Shown here in pieces: positions 14,844 to 26,590 of a stretch of DNA of 64,000 nucleotides. The position numbers and the translations under genes are program-made. The DNA comes from Pseudomonas cerasi. GTDB lineage: Bacteria; Pseudomonadota; Gammaproteobacteria; Pseudomonadales; Pseudomonadaceae. Numbering within the stretch: the first letter of the stretch is position 1; each line of letters opens with the position of its first letter. The stretch is taken from positions 3,629,001 through 3,693,000 of the forward strand of contig NZ_LT222319.1 in the NCBI RefSeq assembly GCF_900074915.1. Direction: 5' to 3'. A model generated the notes under the pieces. That model searched no databases. It saw only the letters and a program-made list of their open reading frames with translations, and was not told where the DNA came from.

Positions 14844-16325
14844 TCAGGCAATCGAGCCCAGCAGCTTTTCCCATTCCTTGTTTTCTTTCTTGGAAACGCC
14901 GCCCAGCAAATCGAGGGCCTGACGCAGGCGGAAGCGAGTCAGGTCCGGGCCGAGGATTTCCATCGCATCGGTCACCGAGACCGAGTTGGCCTGACCGGTG
15001 ATCGCAGCGAACATCAATGGCATGGCGTCTAGCAGCTTGAGCTCGAGATGCTCGACCACGGCCTGAATGCAGCCCATGATCCGGTCCTTCTCCCACTGAC
15101 GCAGCGATTCCAGCTTCCACAGGATCAACTGAATCACCTGGCGCACCTGCTCCGGGGACAGCTTCTTGTGTTCGAAGAGCTTCACATCAGGCGTGACGCC
15201 ACCTGCAAAGAAGAAGCCGGCCAGCGGTGCAACCTGACTGAAGGTCTCTACCCTGCCCTGCACATGCGGTGCGATCTTCATCATGTAGTCAGGGTTCAGC
15301 GCCCAGGTCTTCAGACGCGAGGCAAACTCCTCGACCGGCAGATCACGCAGCCATTGGCCATTGAGCCAGGACAGCTTTTCTATATCGAAGATCGGCCCGC
15401 CCAGCGAAACACGCGACAGGTCGAAGTTGTCGACCATCTCCTGCAAGGAGAACTTCTCGCGCTCGTCAGGCATCGACCAGCCCATACGCCCCAGGTAGTT
15501 GAGCATCGCCTCGGGCATGAAGCCCATGCGCTCGTAGAAGGTCACCGACGTGGGGTTCTTGCGCTTGGACAGCTTGCTCTTGTCGGGGTTACGCAGCAGC
15601 GGCATATAGCACAGCTGCGGCTTGTCCCAGCCGAAGTATTCGTACAGCAGGATCAGTTTGGGTGCCGATGGCAGCCATTCTTCGCCACGCAGTACGTGGG
15701 TGATGCCCATCAGGTGGTCATCGACGACGTTGGCGAGGAAGTAGGTCGGCAGGCCGTCGGTCTTCATCAGGACCTGCATGTCCATGCGGTCCCACGGGAT
15801 TTCGACTTCGCCACGCAGCATGTCAGGGACGACGCAGACGCCTTCGGTCGGCACTTTCATGCGGATCACGTGTGGCTCGCCGGCGTCCAGGCGGCGCTGG
15901 ACTTCTTCCTTGGAGAGCAGCAAGGCGCGACCGTCATAGCGCGGGGTTTCGCCCTTGGCCTGCTGTTCGGCGCGCATCTGGTCCAGCTCTTCGGCGGTGC
16001 AGAAGCACGGGAAGGCATGGCCCATGTCGACCAGTTGCTGCGCGTATTTCTTATAGATGTCGCCGCGCTCGCTTTGGCGGTATGGGCCATGCGGACCACC
16101 GACGTCGGGGCCTTCGCTCCAGTCGATGCCCAGCCAGCGCAGTGCGTCGAAGATCTGCTGTTCGGACTCGCGGGTAGAGCGCAGTTGATCGGTGTCTTCA
16201 ATGCGCAGGATGAACTCGCCGCCGTGCTGTTTGGCAAAGCAGTAGTTGAACAGCGCGATGTAGGCCGTGCCGACGTGGGGGTCGCCTGTGGGCGATGGCG
16301 CGATGCGGGTACGAACGGTGGTCAT
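14844..16325 (-). CDS. gltX: Glutamyl-tRNA synthetase GltX
   Basis: A 493-residue class I aminoacyl-tRNA synthetase charging tRNA-Glu. The HIGH-equivalent motif is PSPTGDPHVGT (residues 10-20) and the KMSKS-equivalent is SKLSKRKNP (about residue 253). The discriminating LRIEDTDQ motif is present, and the C-terminal anticodon-binding helical domain is complete. Length is normal. It sits directly upstream (on the minus strand) of the operon that encodes its substrate tRNA-Glu. Confidence 0.97.
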   Translation of the reverse strand: MTTVRTRIAPSPTGDPHVGTAYIALFNYCFAKQHGGEFILRIEDTDQLRSTRESEQQIFDALRWLGIDWSEGPDVGGPHGPYRQSERGDIYKKYAQQLVDMGHAFPCFCTAEELDQMRAEQQAKGETPRYDGRALLLSKEEVQRRLDAGEPHVIRMKVPTEGVCVVPDMLRGEVEIPWDRMDMQVLMKTDGLPTYFLANVVDDHLMGITHVLRGEEWLPSAPKLILLYEYFGWDKPQLCYMPLLRNPDKSKLSKRKNPTSVTFYERMGFMPEAMLNYLGRMGWSMPDEREKFSLQEMVDNFDLSRVSLGGPIFDIEKLSWLNGQWLRDLPVEEFASRLKTWALNPDYMMKIAPHVQGRVETFSQVAPLAGFFFAGGVTPDVKLFEHKKLSPEQVRQVIQLILWKLESLRQWEKDRIMGCIQAVVEHLELKLLDAMPLMFAAITGQANSVSVTDAMEILGPDLTRFRLRQALDLLGGVSKKENKEWEKLLGSIA

Positions 16326-16708
16326 GGAAAATCCCGAATTAGGTCGATCAAGCGCGGAATGTTAACAGGCCGGGGGCATGAGGCTCCAGCAACAAAGGCA
16401 ATTGCCCGGACGCCTCTCGTTCCGCAAGCTCCGCGCCCGGAGTTGTAAACAAATTCAGCTGATTATCGTGCCAGTGCTCCGCGTGGGCATGCAGTTCGTG
16501 ACGCTCTGCGCCACACGGCGGTTTTTCTTTTTCAGGTAAATGGGGGTTCGACTCAGGTCACCTTTTCGCCCCTCGGCGACTCACTTTGAAGGGGCAAAAG
16601 TGACCAAAGCCCCCAGCTCCGTTTTCGGCTTGACTTCGTCGGGTTCCTTCGCCCTGACACTGATCCGGGGGTCGCCGCACCGGCATGAGAGGTGGCGTGT
16701 CCAATGCT
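16326..16708. other. Gene-free gap with REP-like repeat and long hairpin
   Basis: It holds copy 2 of the dispersed CGCTCCGCGTGGG repeat (16464-16515). It also holds a long imperfect palindrome GGTCACCTTTTCGCCCCT (16556-16573) / AGGGGCAAAAGTGACC (16590-16605) downstream of uvrB, which could act as its terminator or a mRNA-stabilising end. No gene is seen. Confidence 0.6.
16464..16515 (+). repeat. Dispersed REP-like repeat, copy 2
   Basis: TATCGTGCCAGTGCTCCGCG then TGGGCATGCAG and TCGTGACGCTCTGCGCCACA. It is a clear member of the family described at 44384-44691. Confidence 0.7.
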
Positions 16709-18724
<2,016 letters not shown>

Positions 18725-19126
18725 AACTGACCTCTTGAATGGTGCGCGTGTGACGGAGTTCGCGTGAAACCTTCCGCGACCTGACCGCCTCGACGGCACA
18801 ACTGGAAATATTCGTCGGCGCATGACGGCGCGCAACGACGAAATCATCGCAAACAGCCGTTCCCGCCGGGAAGCAGGCGTGCGATGTTTTGAAGTGATGG
18901 CTAATAGATGGAGTCATATATCAGCCTTTCAAGGCACGCACTTAAAGCATTGAGGTTTTAACCGAACGAACGTTCTACAAATATGCGCAAAAACCTGTAA
19001 AAAACCCGCCCTGCACTGTCGATCACCGAGGGGATGCTCTCTATACTACGCTCAGTTTGCGCACCGCTTTGGCGCATCGAGCCTCAGCGTGTCCCCTTCC
19101 CACTCTTCACCAAGAGCCGCCGCACC
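18725..19126. other. Divergent promoter region between uvrB and the aminotransferase gene
   Basis: About 400 bases without a supportable gene. TATACT at about 19041-19046 is a plausible -10 for the aminotransferase gene, without a clear -35. AT-rich sequence surrounds 18950-19010. ORFs extending uvrB or the aminotransferase into this gap lack ribosome binding sites. Confidence 0.4.
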
Positions 19127-20323
19127 ATGAGCCTGTTTTCCGCTGTCGAAATGGCACCCCGCGATCCGATCCTGGGTATCAACGAAGCCTTCAACGCCGA
19201 CACCCGCAGCACCAAGGTCAACCTTGGCGTAGGCGTCTACTGTGATGAAGACGGGCGCATTCCCCTGCTGCGCGCCGTGGCCGAAGCCGAAAAGATTCGC
19301 GTGGCCCAGCATGCGCCGCGTGGCTACCTGCCGATCGACGGTATCGCCGCCTACGACCAGGCCGTGCAAAAACTGTTGCTGGGCGCTGATTCGCCGCTGA
19401 TCGCCTCGGGCCGTGTGCTGACCACCCAATCGGTCGGCGGCACCGGCGCACTGAAGATCGGTGCCGACTTCCTCAAGCAGTTGCTGCCCGATGCCGTCGT
19501 CGCCATCAGCGACCCGAGCTGGGAAAACCACCGCGCGCTGTTCGAAACCGCAGGCTTTGCGGTGCAGAACTACCGCTACTACGACGCTGCCACCCACGAC
19601 GTGAACCGTGCCGGCATGCTCGAAGACCTGCACAACCTGCCGAACAACTCGGTAGTCGTGCTGCACGCCTGCTGCCACAACCCGACCGGTGTCGACCTGA
19701 GCCTGGATGACTGGAAAAAAGTGCTGGAAGTGGTCAAGGCCAAGGGCCACGTACCGTTTCTGGACATGGCCTATCAAGGCTTCGGTCAGGGCATTCAGGA
19801 AGATGCCCTGGCAGTGCGCCTGTTCGCCGAGTCGGGCCTGACCTTCTTCGCCTCGAGCTCATTCTCCAAATCACTGTCGCTGTATGGCGAACGCGTCGGC
19901 GCGCTGTCGATCATTACCGAATCGAAGGAAGAAACCACTCGCGTCCTGTCCCAGGTCAAGCGCGTGATCCGCACCAACTATTCCAACCCGCCGACCCACG
20001 GTGCGATCATCTCCGCTGCGGTGCTTAACGACCCTGCGTTGCGTGCAATGTGGGAAGAGGAACTGGGCGAAATGCGTCTGCGCATCCAGGGCATGCGCAA
20101 GGCGATGGTCGAGCGCCTGGCTGACAACCCGGCCGGTCAGGACTTCAGCTTCGTCGCGCGCCAGTGCGGCATGTTCTCCTACTCCGGTCTGACCGCCGAA
20201 CAGGCCCAGCGCCTGCGCAGCGAGTTCGGTATCTACGCGCTGGACACCGGGCGTATCTGCGTGGCCGCGCTGAATCAGAAGAACATCGACGTGGTGTGTG
20301 ACGCGATCAAAAAAGTGCTCTGA
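19127..20323 (+). CDS. Aromatic/aspartate-type amino acid aminotransferase
   Basis: A 398-residue fold-type I PLP aminotransferase of the AspC/TyrB family. The ATG at 19127 (MSLFSAVEMAPRDPILGINE) is the family start; the upstream extension is not conserved. Family blocks are KVNLGVGVYCDEDGRIPLL, HACCHNPTGVD, the Schiff-base lysine in SSSFSKSLSLYGERVG (about residue 247), and the substrate carboxylate Arg near the C-terminus (DTGRICVAALN). It transfers amino groups between aspartate or aromatic amino acids and 2-oxoglutarate. Exact preference (AspC versus TyrB) is not decidable here. The gene is monocistronic and followed by a REP pair. Confidence 0.92.
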   Translation: MSLFSAVEMAPRDPILGINEAFNADTRSTKVNLGVGVYCDEDGRIPLLRAVAEAEKIRVAQHAPRGYLPIDGIAAYDQAVQKLLLGADSPLIASGRVLTTQSVGGTGALKIGADFLKQLLPDAVVAISDPSWENHRALFETAGFAVQNYRYYDAATHDVNRAGMLEDLHNLPNNSVVVLHACCHNPTGVDLSLDDWKKVLEVVKAKGHVPFLDMAYQGFGQGIQEDALAVRLFAESGLTFFASSSFSKSLSLYGERVGALSIITESKEETTRVLSQVKRVIRTNYSNPPTHGAIISAAVLNDPALRAMWEEELGEMRLRIQGMRKAMVERLADNPAGQDFSFVARQCGMFSYSGLTAEQAQRLRSEFGIYALDTGRICVAALNQKNIDVVCDAIKKVL

Positions 20324-20342
20324 CTGCGCTGAAGCGCACTGG

Positions 20343-20422
20343 TAGAAGCGAACCTGTTCGCGAAGGCTGCTCTCCGGTCGATGCATCTCATGCAACGTAC
20401 GGGCCTTTCGCGAACAGCGCTT
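20343..20422. repeat. REP doublet (REPIN) after the aminotransferase gene
   Basis: GAAGCGAACCTGTTCGCGAA (from 20345) and the inverted GCCTTTCGCGAACAGCGCTT (20403-20422) are two oppositely oriented Pseudomonas REP sequences around a short spacer. They are likely non-autonomous products of a RAYT transposase located elsewhere. Confidence 0.75.
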
Positions 20423-20546
20423 ATCCAATAGCCTTGCACGCAGCACTTCCCACTGCATCACCATTCGGCAACTGAATCGAACGATCCCCATTGCTACCCC
20501 TCGAAACTGTGTCAGAACATTTTCTGAAACCGATATCGAGGTACTC

Positions 20547-20858
20547 ATGTCTATCGAACCGCAACGTCAGAAAGAACCGACGCCAAATCAGGACGCACCT
20601 GCCAGCCCGGGCCCGGACCGCAACGATCCGGCAATCGAGCCGCAAGTCGGGGACGTAAAACCCGAGACTGAAAAGGGCAATGGCCAGAGCCAGGGCCAGA
20701 CGCCTTCCCCAAGTCAGTCACAGACTCAGTCGCAGGGCCAGTCAACCAGCGACAGCGCCTACGTGCCTGACCATGAGCCGGAAGAAAAAACCGAGGATTT
20801 ACGCAATCATCAGCCCACCACTGGCGTTGACGCCGATATCGACACACCGGGCGGCTGA
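20547..20858 (+). CDS. Small disordered Gln/Ser/Pro/Glu-rich protein (103 aa)
   Basis: The ATG has GAGG just upstream and the ORF ends right before a strong terminator, which supports a real monocistronic gene. The sequence is hydrophilic and low-complexity (PSPSQSQTQSQGQSTSDSAY) without hydrophobic core, signal peptide or known domain. The function is unknown. Confidence 0.6.
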   Translation: MSIEPQRQKEPTPNQDAPASPGPDRNDPAIEPQVGDVKPETEKGNGQSQGQTPSPSQSQTQSQGQSTSDSAYVPDHEPEEKTEDLRNHQPTTGVDADIDTPGG

Positions 20859-20867
20859 TTACCGATA

Positions 20868-20906
20868 AGCGCATTTGGGCCGCATGGCCCAAACGCTTTT
20901 CTTGCC
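20868..20906 (+). terminator. Rho-independent terminator after the 20547 gene
   Basis: AGCG-CA-TTTGGGCC / GGCCCAAA-CGCT with loop GCAT, followed by TTTTCTT. It also lies just beyond the stop of the convergent pvdQ gene and may serve both. Confidence 0.85.
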
Positions 20907-20910
20907 TCTT

Positions 20911-23250
20911 TCAGCGATCAGGCTCCTCGCTTATCACCTGCACCTCATACGCAGGATCAGCCTTGATCTGCTGTTCAGTGAACGGCAACGCCTGCCATTG
21001 TTTTTTTGAAAATGCTTCAGTCTGGTCGCTTGAATGGGCTGACTGTGGATTGCTCGACTCAGAGAACGCCAGTAAACCCTGCGCCCTTGGGCCGTGCTCG
21101 TCGAACGTCACCACCTGCAGGTAACTGGTGCCACTGACCACCTCGCGCTTGCCGTCCTTGCCTGCCACGGTCTGCATGGCGTTGTAGATGCCAAGCCCGG
21201 CCGGACCACCGTGAATCGGGATCTGCTTGCCGCTGATGCTGGAAACCTGAATGTCGCCCCATTGACTGCTTGCCGAGAGGCCTGCCTTGGCCACTTCATC
21301 CACTGCGGCCCGCATGGCGGCGCGCAATGCAGTGGCGACCTGCGGGTTCTCAATCGCCAGCCCGCTCGGCGTGTGAACCGGGTCGCGCGGGTCGAACGCA
21401 ACACGCCAGCGCGAGGCAACAGCCTGCATGGACGTCACGATTCTCTGGAAGTACACGAACCCGATGCCACTGTTCAGGTCAGCGCGCCCGTCCCAGGCTT
21501 TCAGTGCGGTACACAGCGGCGTCAGCCGCGCAGCATCATCACCCAGCTCCGAGGCACAGAACCTGAGCAGATCCGGCAGCACTTGCCCGGCCTGATAGAC
21601 CTCGTTGTCCATGACCATCGCTTGCAGGTTCTCGACGCTGATCTTGCCCGCCTTCTTCAGGCTGCCCAGCCGATCCAGCGCAAAACGTGCTCGCTGCCCC
21701 AGCGGCTGGCTGTCCTCGCTGATCAGCGGCGAAAAGTCCTTCAACGGCGCAGCGGGATTGACCATCCAGGCCGAGTCGTTGGAGTGCTGCACGAAGTCGG
21801 TCCGCAATAACTGCGGCTGACGGGAAGAGGGATAAATACCGGCCTGTACCGCCTCTGCGGAAACCTCCCAGTTGCATTCACTGCGCGAGCCGTCGAGCAC
21901 GATCAGTTCCGTGCCGATGCGCGGATCACTGCATCGGGCAAGCCTGACGGCGTCGACGTTTGGCACCACCGAGAGGTTCATGTACAGCGCCTGACCCCGG
22001 GCATCGACTGCCAGGGTGTTGACCCACGGGATGCCCTGGATCTTGCGCACCGAATCCTGAAACGTCTTGAGGCTGTCAGCCTTGTCCATTGCATACCACT
22101 GCTGCAACACTCGGTCGTTTTGCAGATTGGCATCACGCAGGCTGAAGGCAAACTTTTCGTCCCAGTCCAGCTTGCCCGGCCACTGCACCACCGGACCGAA
22201 CCTGGACGAATAGACAATGCGTGGTACCGACTTCAGGCTGCCATCGGCTTGCTTCACGTCGACACTCACCTGCTGCTTGTCCATGGCAACCGATTTGCCA
22301 TCCAGCAGGTAACGGGTGGAATCCTTCGGGTCGAGCTGCAGGCGATGCAGCGTGAAGTGTTTCGACGTGTCGACGGTATGGCTCCAGGCCAGATGCTGAT
22401 TGAAGCCGATATTGATCAGTGGCAGGCCCGGCAAGGCTGCGCCCATCACGTCGAGCTTGCCGGGAATGGTCAGGTGCATTTGATAGAAGCGCAGGCCGCC
22501 AGCCCATGGAAAATGCGGATTGGCCAGCAGCATGCCGCGCCCGTTGGCCGATAGCTCGCGCCCTATTGCCACGGCATTGCTGCCGCGCTCCAGAGCAAAC
22601 CGCTGGTTGCGCGCAGCAGCCAGTTGCAGCGCCTGAACCTGCTGAGCATTTACCTGCAGTGGCTTTTGCAGCGCAGGCGGCGTAGCACCGGCCAGCGCTT
22701 CGGCGAACTGCCCCACGCCCCCCTCTACCAGCAGGCGACGGGTCAAGCGCACCAGATCATCGGTACTGATCGGCCGAACCCACTCGGCCGCACAGGGCTG
22801 CGGCAGGCCCTTGGCCTTCTGTTCATCGAGCGAGCGGTTGTAACCGGCGACATAGCCCTGCATCAACTGGCGGATCTCCAGCGGCTGCGCATTCCAGAAA
22901 TCCGCCAGTGCCTGCGGCGTATTGAGCCACTGGAACAACAGGTCGCTGGCCATATTGTTGCGCTGCTCAAGGGTCGCCTTATCGGGGCCAAAATAGCGCG
23001 AGCGCTGGCCGTTGACGGTGACAATCTCATTGGCCAGCAGGCACAAGTTGTCCTGCGCATAGGCATAACCGATGCCGTAACCCAGACCGCGCTCATTGGC
23101 GGCAACGATATGCGGCACGCCAAAACCGGTTCGCCGGATCTCGGCACTGGCCGCCTGTTTTCCAGGCTCAACCAAGCCTTGCGCAGGGAAAATCACAGCG
23201 AACGAAAGACCTGCAAACACAAAACCGCACAGGGGTCTGGACATAATCAC
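20911..23250 (-). CDS. pvdQ: Periplasmic acylase PvdQ (AHL/pyoverdine-precursor acylase)
   Basis: A 779-residue Ntn-hydrolase of the penicillin-acylase family. It has an N-terminal signal peptide (LCGFVFAGLSFAVIFPAQG), an alpha chain, and the autoproteolytic Gly-Ser junction in ERGSNAVAIG; Ser224 becomes the N-terminal nucleophile of the beta chain. PvdQ removes the fatty acyl tail from the pyoverdine precursor in the periplasm and can also hydrolyse long-chain acyl-homoserine lactones. The start is either GTG 23250 or ATG two codons later; GGAG fits both. A PvdS box lies 48 bp upstream and pvdR is divergent, so iron starvation should induce both. Confidence 0.93.
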   Translation of the reverse strand: MIMSRPLCGFVFAGLSFAVIFPAQGLVEPGKQAASAEIRRTGFGVPHIVAANERGLGYGIGYAYAQDNLCLLANEIVTVNGQRSRYFGPDKATLEQRNNMASDLLFQWLNTPQALADFWNAQPLEIRQLMQGYVAGYNRSLDEQKAKGLPQPCAAEWVRPISTDDLVRLTRRLLVEGGVGQFAEALAGATPPALQKPLQVNAQQVQALQLAAARNQRFALERGSNAVAIGRELSANGRGMLLANPHFPWAGGLRFYQMHLTIPGKLDVMGAALPGLPLINIGFNQHLAWSHTVDTSKHFTLHRLQLDPKDSTRYLLDGKSVAMDKQQVSVDVKQADGSLKSVPRIVYSSRFGPVVQWPGKLDWDEKFAFSLRDANLQNDRVLQQWYAMDKADSLKTFQDSVRKIQGIPWVNTLAVDARGQALYMNLSVVPNVDAVRLARCSDPRIGTELIVLDGSRSECNWEVSAEAVQAGIYPSSRQPQLLRTDFVQHSNDSAWMVNPAAPLKDFSPLISEDSQPLGQRARFALDRLGSLKKAGKISVENLQAMVMDNEVYQAGQVLPDLLRFCASELGDDAARLTPLCTALKAWDGRADLNSGIGFVYFQRIVTSMQAVASRWRVAFDPRDPVHTPSGLAIENPQVATALRAAMRAAVDEVAKAGLSASSQWGDIQVSSISGKQIPIHGGPAGLGIYNAMQTVAGKDGKREVVSGTSYLQVVTFDEHGPRAQGLLAFSESSNPQSAHSSDQTEAFSKKQWQALPFTEQQIKADPAYEVQVISEEPDR

Positions 23251-23297
23251 GCTGACTCCAACTCGACAAGACGACCCGAATTAGCCGCTCCCGTTAA

Positions 23298-23321
23298 ACG
23301 AAGCACGGACGCTGATGTTTA
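23298..23321 (-). promoter_or_regulatory. PvdS iron-starvation box for pvdQ
   Basis: TAAAC-N16-CGT on the minus strand within GGCTAAAC (TAAAC at 23317-23321, CGT at 23298-23300). One base differs from the TAAAT-N16-CGT consensus recognised by the ECF sigma factor PvdS. Confidence 0.8.
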
Positions 23322-23349
23322 GCCGAAGCGGGTAACCCGTGATCAACGC

Positions 23350-23373
23350 TAAATTCCTGCTGGCATGCCTCGT
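23350..23373 (+). promoter_or_regulatory. PvdS iron-starvation box for pvdR-pvdT-opmQ
   Basis: A perfect TAAAT (23350-23354)-N16-CGT (23371-23373), preceded by GC as in known boxes and 63 bp before the pvdR ATG. Confidence 0.88.
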
Positions 23374-23436
23374 TTAAAGGGCAGCTCTCGTGGCCGTCGT
23401 TCACCGACCGACTGATCTCCCAGCGCAGGAATCTGC

Positions 23437-24609
23437 ATGAAACGCTCTCGACATCCTCGCCGCGCCCTCCTGGTGGCGCTGTGCCTGTTCCCGGTCATTG
23501 CCGTATGCGCCTGGCAGATCCTGCCCGACAGCAAAAGCAGCGCCGCGACCGTGACGGTGACCCGCGGCACGATCGAAAACAGCGTCACGGCGCTCGGCAC
23601 CCTGCAGCCGCGCAGTTACGTGGATGTGGGCTCGCAGGCCAGCGGGCAGATCATGAAAATCCATGCCCAGGTCGACGATCAGGTCAAGGAAGGCGACTTG
23701 CTGGTCGAAATCGACCCTTCGACGCAAAAGGCCAGACTCGACGCCGCACGCTACGCCATCGATAACCTCAAGGCGCAATTGCAGGAGCAGCGTGCGCTGC
23801 ACGAACTTGCAGAACAGAAGCAGCAGCGCCAGAAGCGCCTCGCTGCAGGCGGCGCCACACGAGCCGAGGACGTTCAAGCTGCGGAATCGGAATTTCGCGC
23901 CACCCAGGCACGGGTCGACATGTTCAAGGCGCAGATTCTCGAAGCTCAGGCCGCGCTGCGCAGCGACGAAGCAGCGCTGGGCTACACCCGTATTTTCGCG
24001 CCCATGAGCGGCACAGTGGTCGCCCTCGATGCACGTGAAGGCCAGACGCTGAACGCGCAACAACAGACCCCGCTGATTCTGCGCATCGCCCGCTTGTCAC
24101 CGATGACGGTCTGGGCCGAGGTCTCGGAAGCCGATATCGGCCATGTCAAACCCGGCATGACTGCCTATTTCACCACCTTGAGCGGCGGCAACCGGCGCTG
24201 GAGCAGCACCGTGCGGCAGATCCTGCCGGTGCCGCCCAGGCCGCTGGATCAAGCCAATCAGGGCGGCGGCAGCCCGAGCAGTTCGCGCAAGAACGGCGGT
24301 GGCCGTGTGGTGCTGTACACCGTGCTGCTGGACGTGGATAACAGCGATCAGGCGCTGATGGCAGAAATGACCGCACAGATATTCTTCGTCGCCGAAAAAG
24401 CCGAGAACACCCTCACCGCGCCACTCGCGGCGTTGCGAAACGGGGCGCAGGCCGATCGGCAGACCGCCCAAGTGCTATCTGCCAATGGTGAGGTGCAGAA
24501 CCGTGAGGTGCGCACCGGCATCAGCGACCGTCTGCGAGTGCAGGTACTCGATGGACTGAATGAAGGTGAGCGCCTGCTGGTGCCCGCCTCTGTCGGCAGC
24601 GGAGGCTGA
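23437..24609 (+). CDS. pvdR: Pyoverdine efflux periplasmic adaptor PvdR
   Basis: A 390-residue HlyD/MacA-type membrane-fusion protein. An N-terminal membrane anchor (ALLVALCLFPVIAVCAWQIL) is followed by a lipoyl/barrel-sandwich half (VDVGSQASGQIMKIHAQVDD), a coiled-coil hairpin (about residues 95-175), and beta-barrel and membrane-proximal domains. With PvdT and OpmQ it forms the tripartite pump that recycles and secretes mature pyoverdine from the periplasm. The stop is directly followed by the pvdT ATG, indicating an operon. The promoter is the PvdS box at 23350. Confidence 0.9.
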   Translation: MKRSRHPRRALLVALCLFPVIAVCAWQILPDSKSSAATVTVTRGTIENSVTALGTLQPRSYVDVGSQASGQIMKIHAQVDDQVKEGDLLVEIDPSTQKARLDAARYAIDNLKAQLQEQRALHELAEQKQQRQKRLAAGGATRAEDVQAAESEFRATQARVDMFKAQILEAQAALRSDEAALGYTRIFAPMSGTVVALDAREGQTLNAQQQTPLILRIARLSPMTVWAEVSEADIGHVKPGMTAYFTTLSGGNRRWSSTVRQILPVPPRPLDQANQGGGSPSSSRKNGGGRVVLYTVLLDVDNSDQALMAEMTAQIFFVAEKAENTLTAPLAALRNGAQADRQTAQVLSANGEVQNREVRTGISDRLRVQVLDGLNEGERLLVPASVGSGG

Positions 24610-26583
24610 ATGCGCACGCCGCTGATCGACCTGCGAGGCATCCGCAAATCCTACGGCGGAGGCGACAGCCCACGGGTCAACGTGCTGCGCGGCATCGATC
24701 TGTCGATTCATGCCGGTGAGTTCGTGGCGATTGTCGGCGCTTCCGGGTCCGGCAAGTCGACGCTGATGAACATCCTCGGCTGCCTGGACCGCCCGACCTC
24801 GGGCGAATACCTGTTCGCCGGGGAAAACGTCGCCGAACTGGGCAGCGACGAGCTCGCCTGGCTGCGCCGTGAAGCGTTCGGGTTCGTGTTTCAGGGCTAT
24901 CACCTGATTCCGTCCGGCTCGGCACAGGAAAACGTCGAGATGCCGGCAATCTACGCCGGGACGCCCGCCGCAGAGCGTCACGCGCGGGCCGCCGCCCTGC
25001 TCGACCGACTGGGCCTGGCGTCGCGCACCGGCAATCGACCGCATCAGTTATCCGGCGGCCAGCAGCAACGGGTTTCCATCGCCCGCGCCTTGATGAATGG
25101 CGGGCACATCATCCTCGCCGACGAGCCCACCGGTGCGCTGGACAGCCACAGTGGCGCGGAGGTGATGACCCTGCTGGACGAACTGGCCAGCCAGGGCCAT
25201 GTGGTGATCCTCATCACCCATGACCGGGAAGTGGCGGCGCGCGCCAAACGGGTCATCGAAATCAGCGATGGGCTGGTGATCAGTGATACGGCTCGAGATG
25301 CTTCTGACGTGCAGCGCTCAGTCAATCCGGGCACGCTGCAGGCGGTCGACCTGCGCAAGCGCCTGAGCGAGGGCAGCGGCAGCCACGGCGCCTGGCAAGG
25401 CGAGCTGCTCGAGGCGGTTCAGGCGGCGTGGCGCGTCATGTGGATCAATCGCTTCCGAACCGCGCTGACCCTGCTGGGCATCGTCATCGGCGTGGCGTCG
25501 GTGGTGGTGATGCTGGCCGTCGGCGAAGGCAGCAAGCGTCAGGTCATGGCGCAGATGTCCTCGTTCGGTTCCAATATCATTTACCTCAACGGCAAGGCGC
25601 CCAATCCGCGCGCGCCGAAAGGCGTCATCACCCTGGAGGAAATCGCCGCGCTGGGCCAGTTGCCCGAGGTGAAAATGATCATGCCGGTCAACGGCGGCCA
25701 GGCCGGGGTGCGCTACGGCAACGTCGATCACTCCAGTTACGTCGGCGGCAATGACACGCACTTTCCGGCGATCTTCAACTGGCCGGTGGTGGAAGGCAGT
25801 TATTTCAGCGAAGCGGATGAGCAGAACGCAGCCGCCGTCGCAGTGATTGGCTACAAGGTTCGCCAGAAACTGTTCGGCGAGCATAACGACCCTGTCGGCC
25901 AGTACATCCTGATCGAAAACGTGCCTTTTCAGGTGGTCGGCGTGCTGCAGGAAAAAGGCGCCACGTCCGGCGATCTGGACAGCGACAATCGCATCGCCAT
26001 CCCCTACTCGTCGGCCAGTATCCGCCTGTTCGGCACGCAGGACCCCGAGTACATCACCATCGCCACCCGTGACGCCAACAACGTCAAACAGGCCGAAACA
26101 GCGATCCGCGACCTGCTGCAACAACTGCATCACGGCAAACAGGATTACGAACTGACCAACAACGCCGCGATGATCCAGGCCGAAGCACGCACCCAGAACA
26201 CCCTGTCGCTGATGCTCGGCTCGATTGCCGCCATTTCGTTGCTGGTCGGTGGTATCGGCGTGATGAACATCATGCTGATGACAGTGCGCGAACGCACCCG
26301 TGAAATCGGCATCCGCATGGCCACCGGTGCGCGACAGAGCGACATCCTGCGGCAGTTTCTCACCGAGGCTGTGATGCTTTCCGTGGTCGGCGGGCTGGCC
26401 GGTATCGTGCTGGCGCTGGGCATGGGCGCAGCGCTATTGCTGAGTAAGGTGGCCGTTGCGTTCACCCTGCCGGCTGTGGCCGGGGCGTTTGCCTGCGCCC
26501 TGATTACCGGCGTGATCTTCGGCTTCATGCCGGCCCGCAAAGCTGCCCGCCTCGACCCGGTCGCGGCCCTCACCAGTGAATGA
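24610..26583 (+). CDS. pvdT: MacB-type ABC transporter PvdT
   Basis: A 657-residue fused ABC transporter. The N-terminal ATPase has Walker A GASGSGKST (about residue 46), signature LSGGQQQR and Walker B IILADEP. A transmembrane segment near residue 285 (LTLLGIVIGVASVVVMLAV), a periplasmic MacB core domain, and three C-terminal FtsX-type membrane helices follow. It powers the PvdRT-OpmQ pump. It overlaps the GTG-start option of opmQ, showing coupled translation. Confidence 0.93.
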   Translation: MRTPLIDLRGIRKSYGGGDSPRVNVLRGIDLSIHAGEFVAIVGASGSGKSTLMNILGCLDRPTSGEYLFAGENVAELGSDELAWLRREAFGFVFQGYHLIPSGSAQENVEMPAIYAGTPAAERHARAAALLDRLGLASRTGNRPHQLSGGQQQRVSIARALMNGGHIILADEPTGALDSHSGAEVMTLLDELASQGHVVILITHDREVAARAKRVIEISDGLVISDTARDASDVQRSVNPGTLQAVDLRKRLSEGSGSHGAWQGELLEAVQAAWRVMWINRFRTALTLLGIVIGVASVVVMLAVGEGSKRQVMAQMSSFGSNIIYLNGKAPNPRAPKGVITLEEIAALGQLPEVKMIMPVNGGQAGVRYGNVDHSSYVGGNDTHFPAIFNWPVVEGSYFSEADEQNAAAVAVIGYKVRQKLFGEHNDPVGQYILIENVPFQVVGVLQEKGATSGDLDSDNRIAIPYSSASIRLFGTQDPEYITIATRDANNVKQAETAIRDLLQQLHHGKQDYELTNNAAMIQAEARTQNTLSLMLGSIAAISLLVGGIGVMNIMLMTVRERTREIGIRMATGARQSDILRQFLTEAVMLSVVGGLAGIVLALGMGAALLLSKVAVAFTLPAVAGAFACALITGVIFGFMPARKAARLDPVAALTSE

Positions 26584-26590
26584 TCGATCA

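Noticed and set aside
15048..16448. 466-aa plus-strand ORF opposite gltX
   Set aside because: High-GC antisense shadow; gltX on the minus strand is complete with class I synthetase motifs.
18725..18847. N-terminal extension of uvrB
   Set aside because: Arg-rich, unconserved, and the internal ATG at 18724 has AGAGG upstream and the family start sequence.
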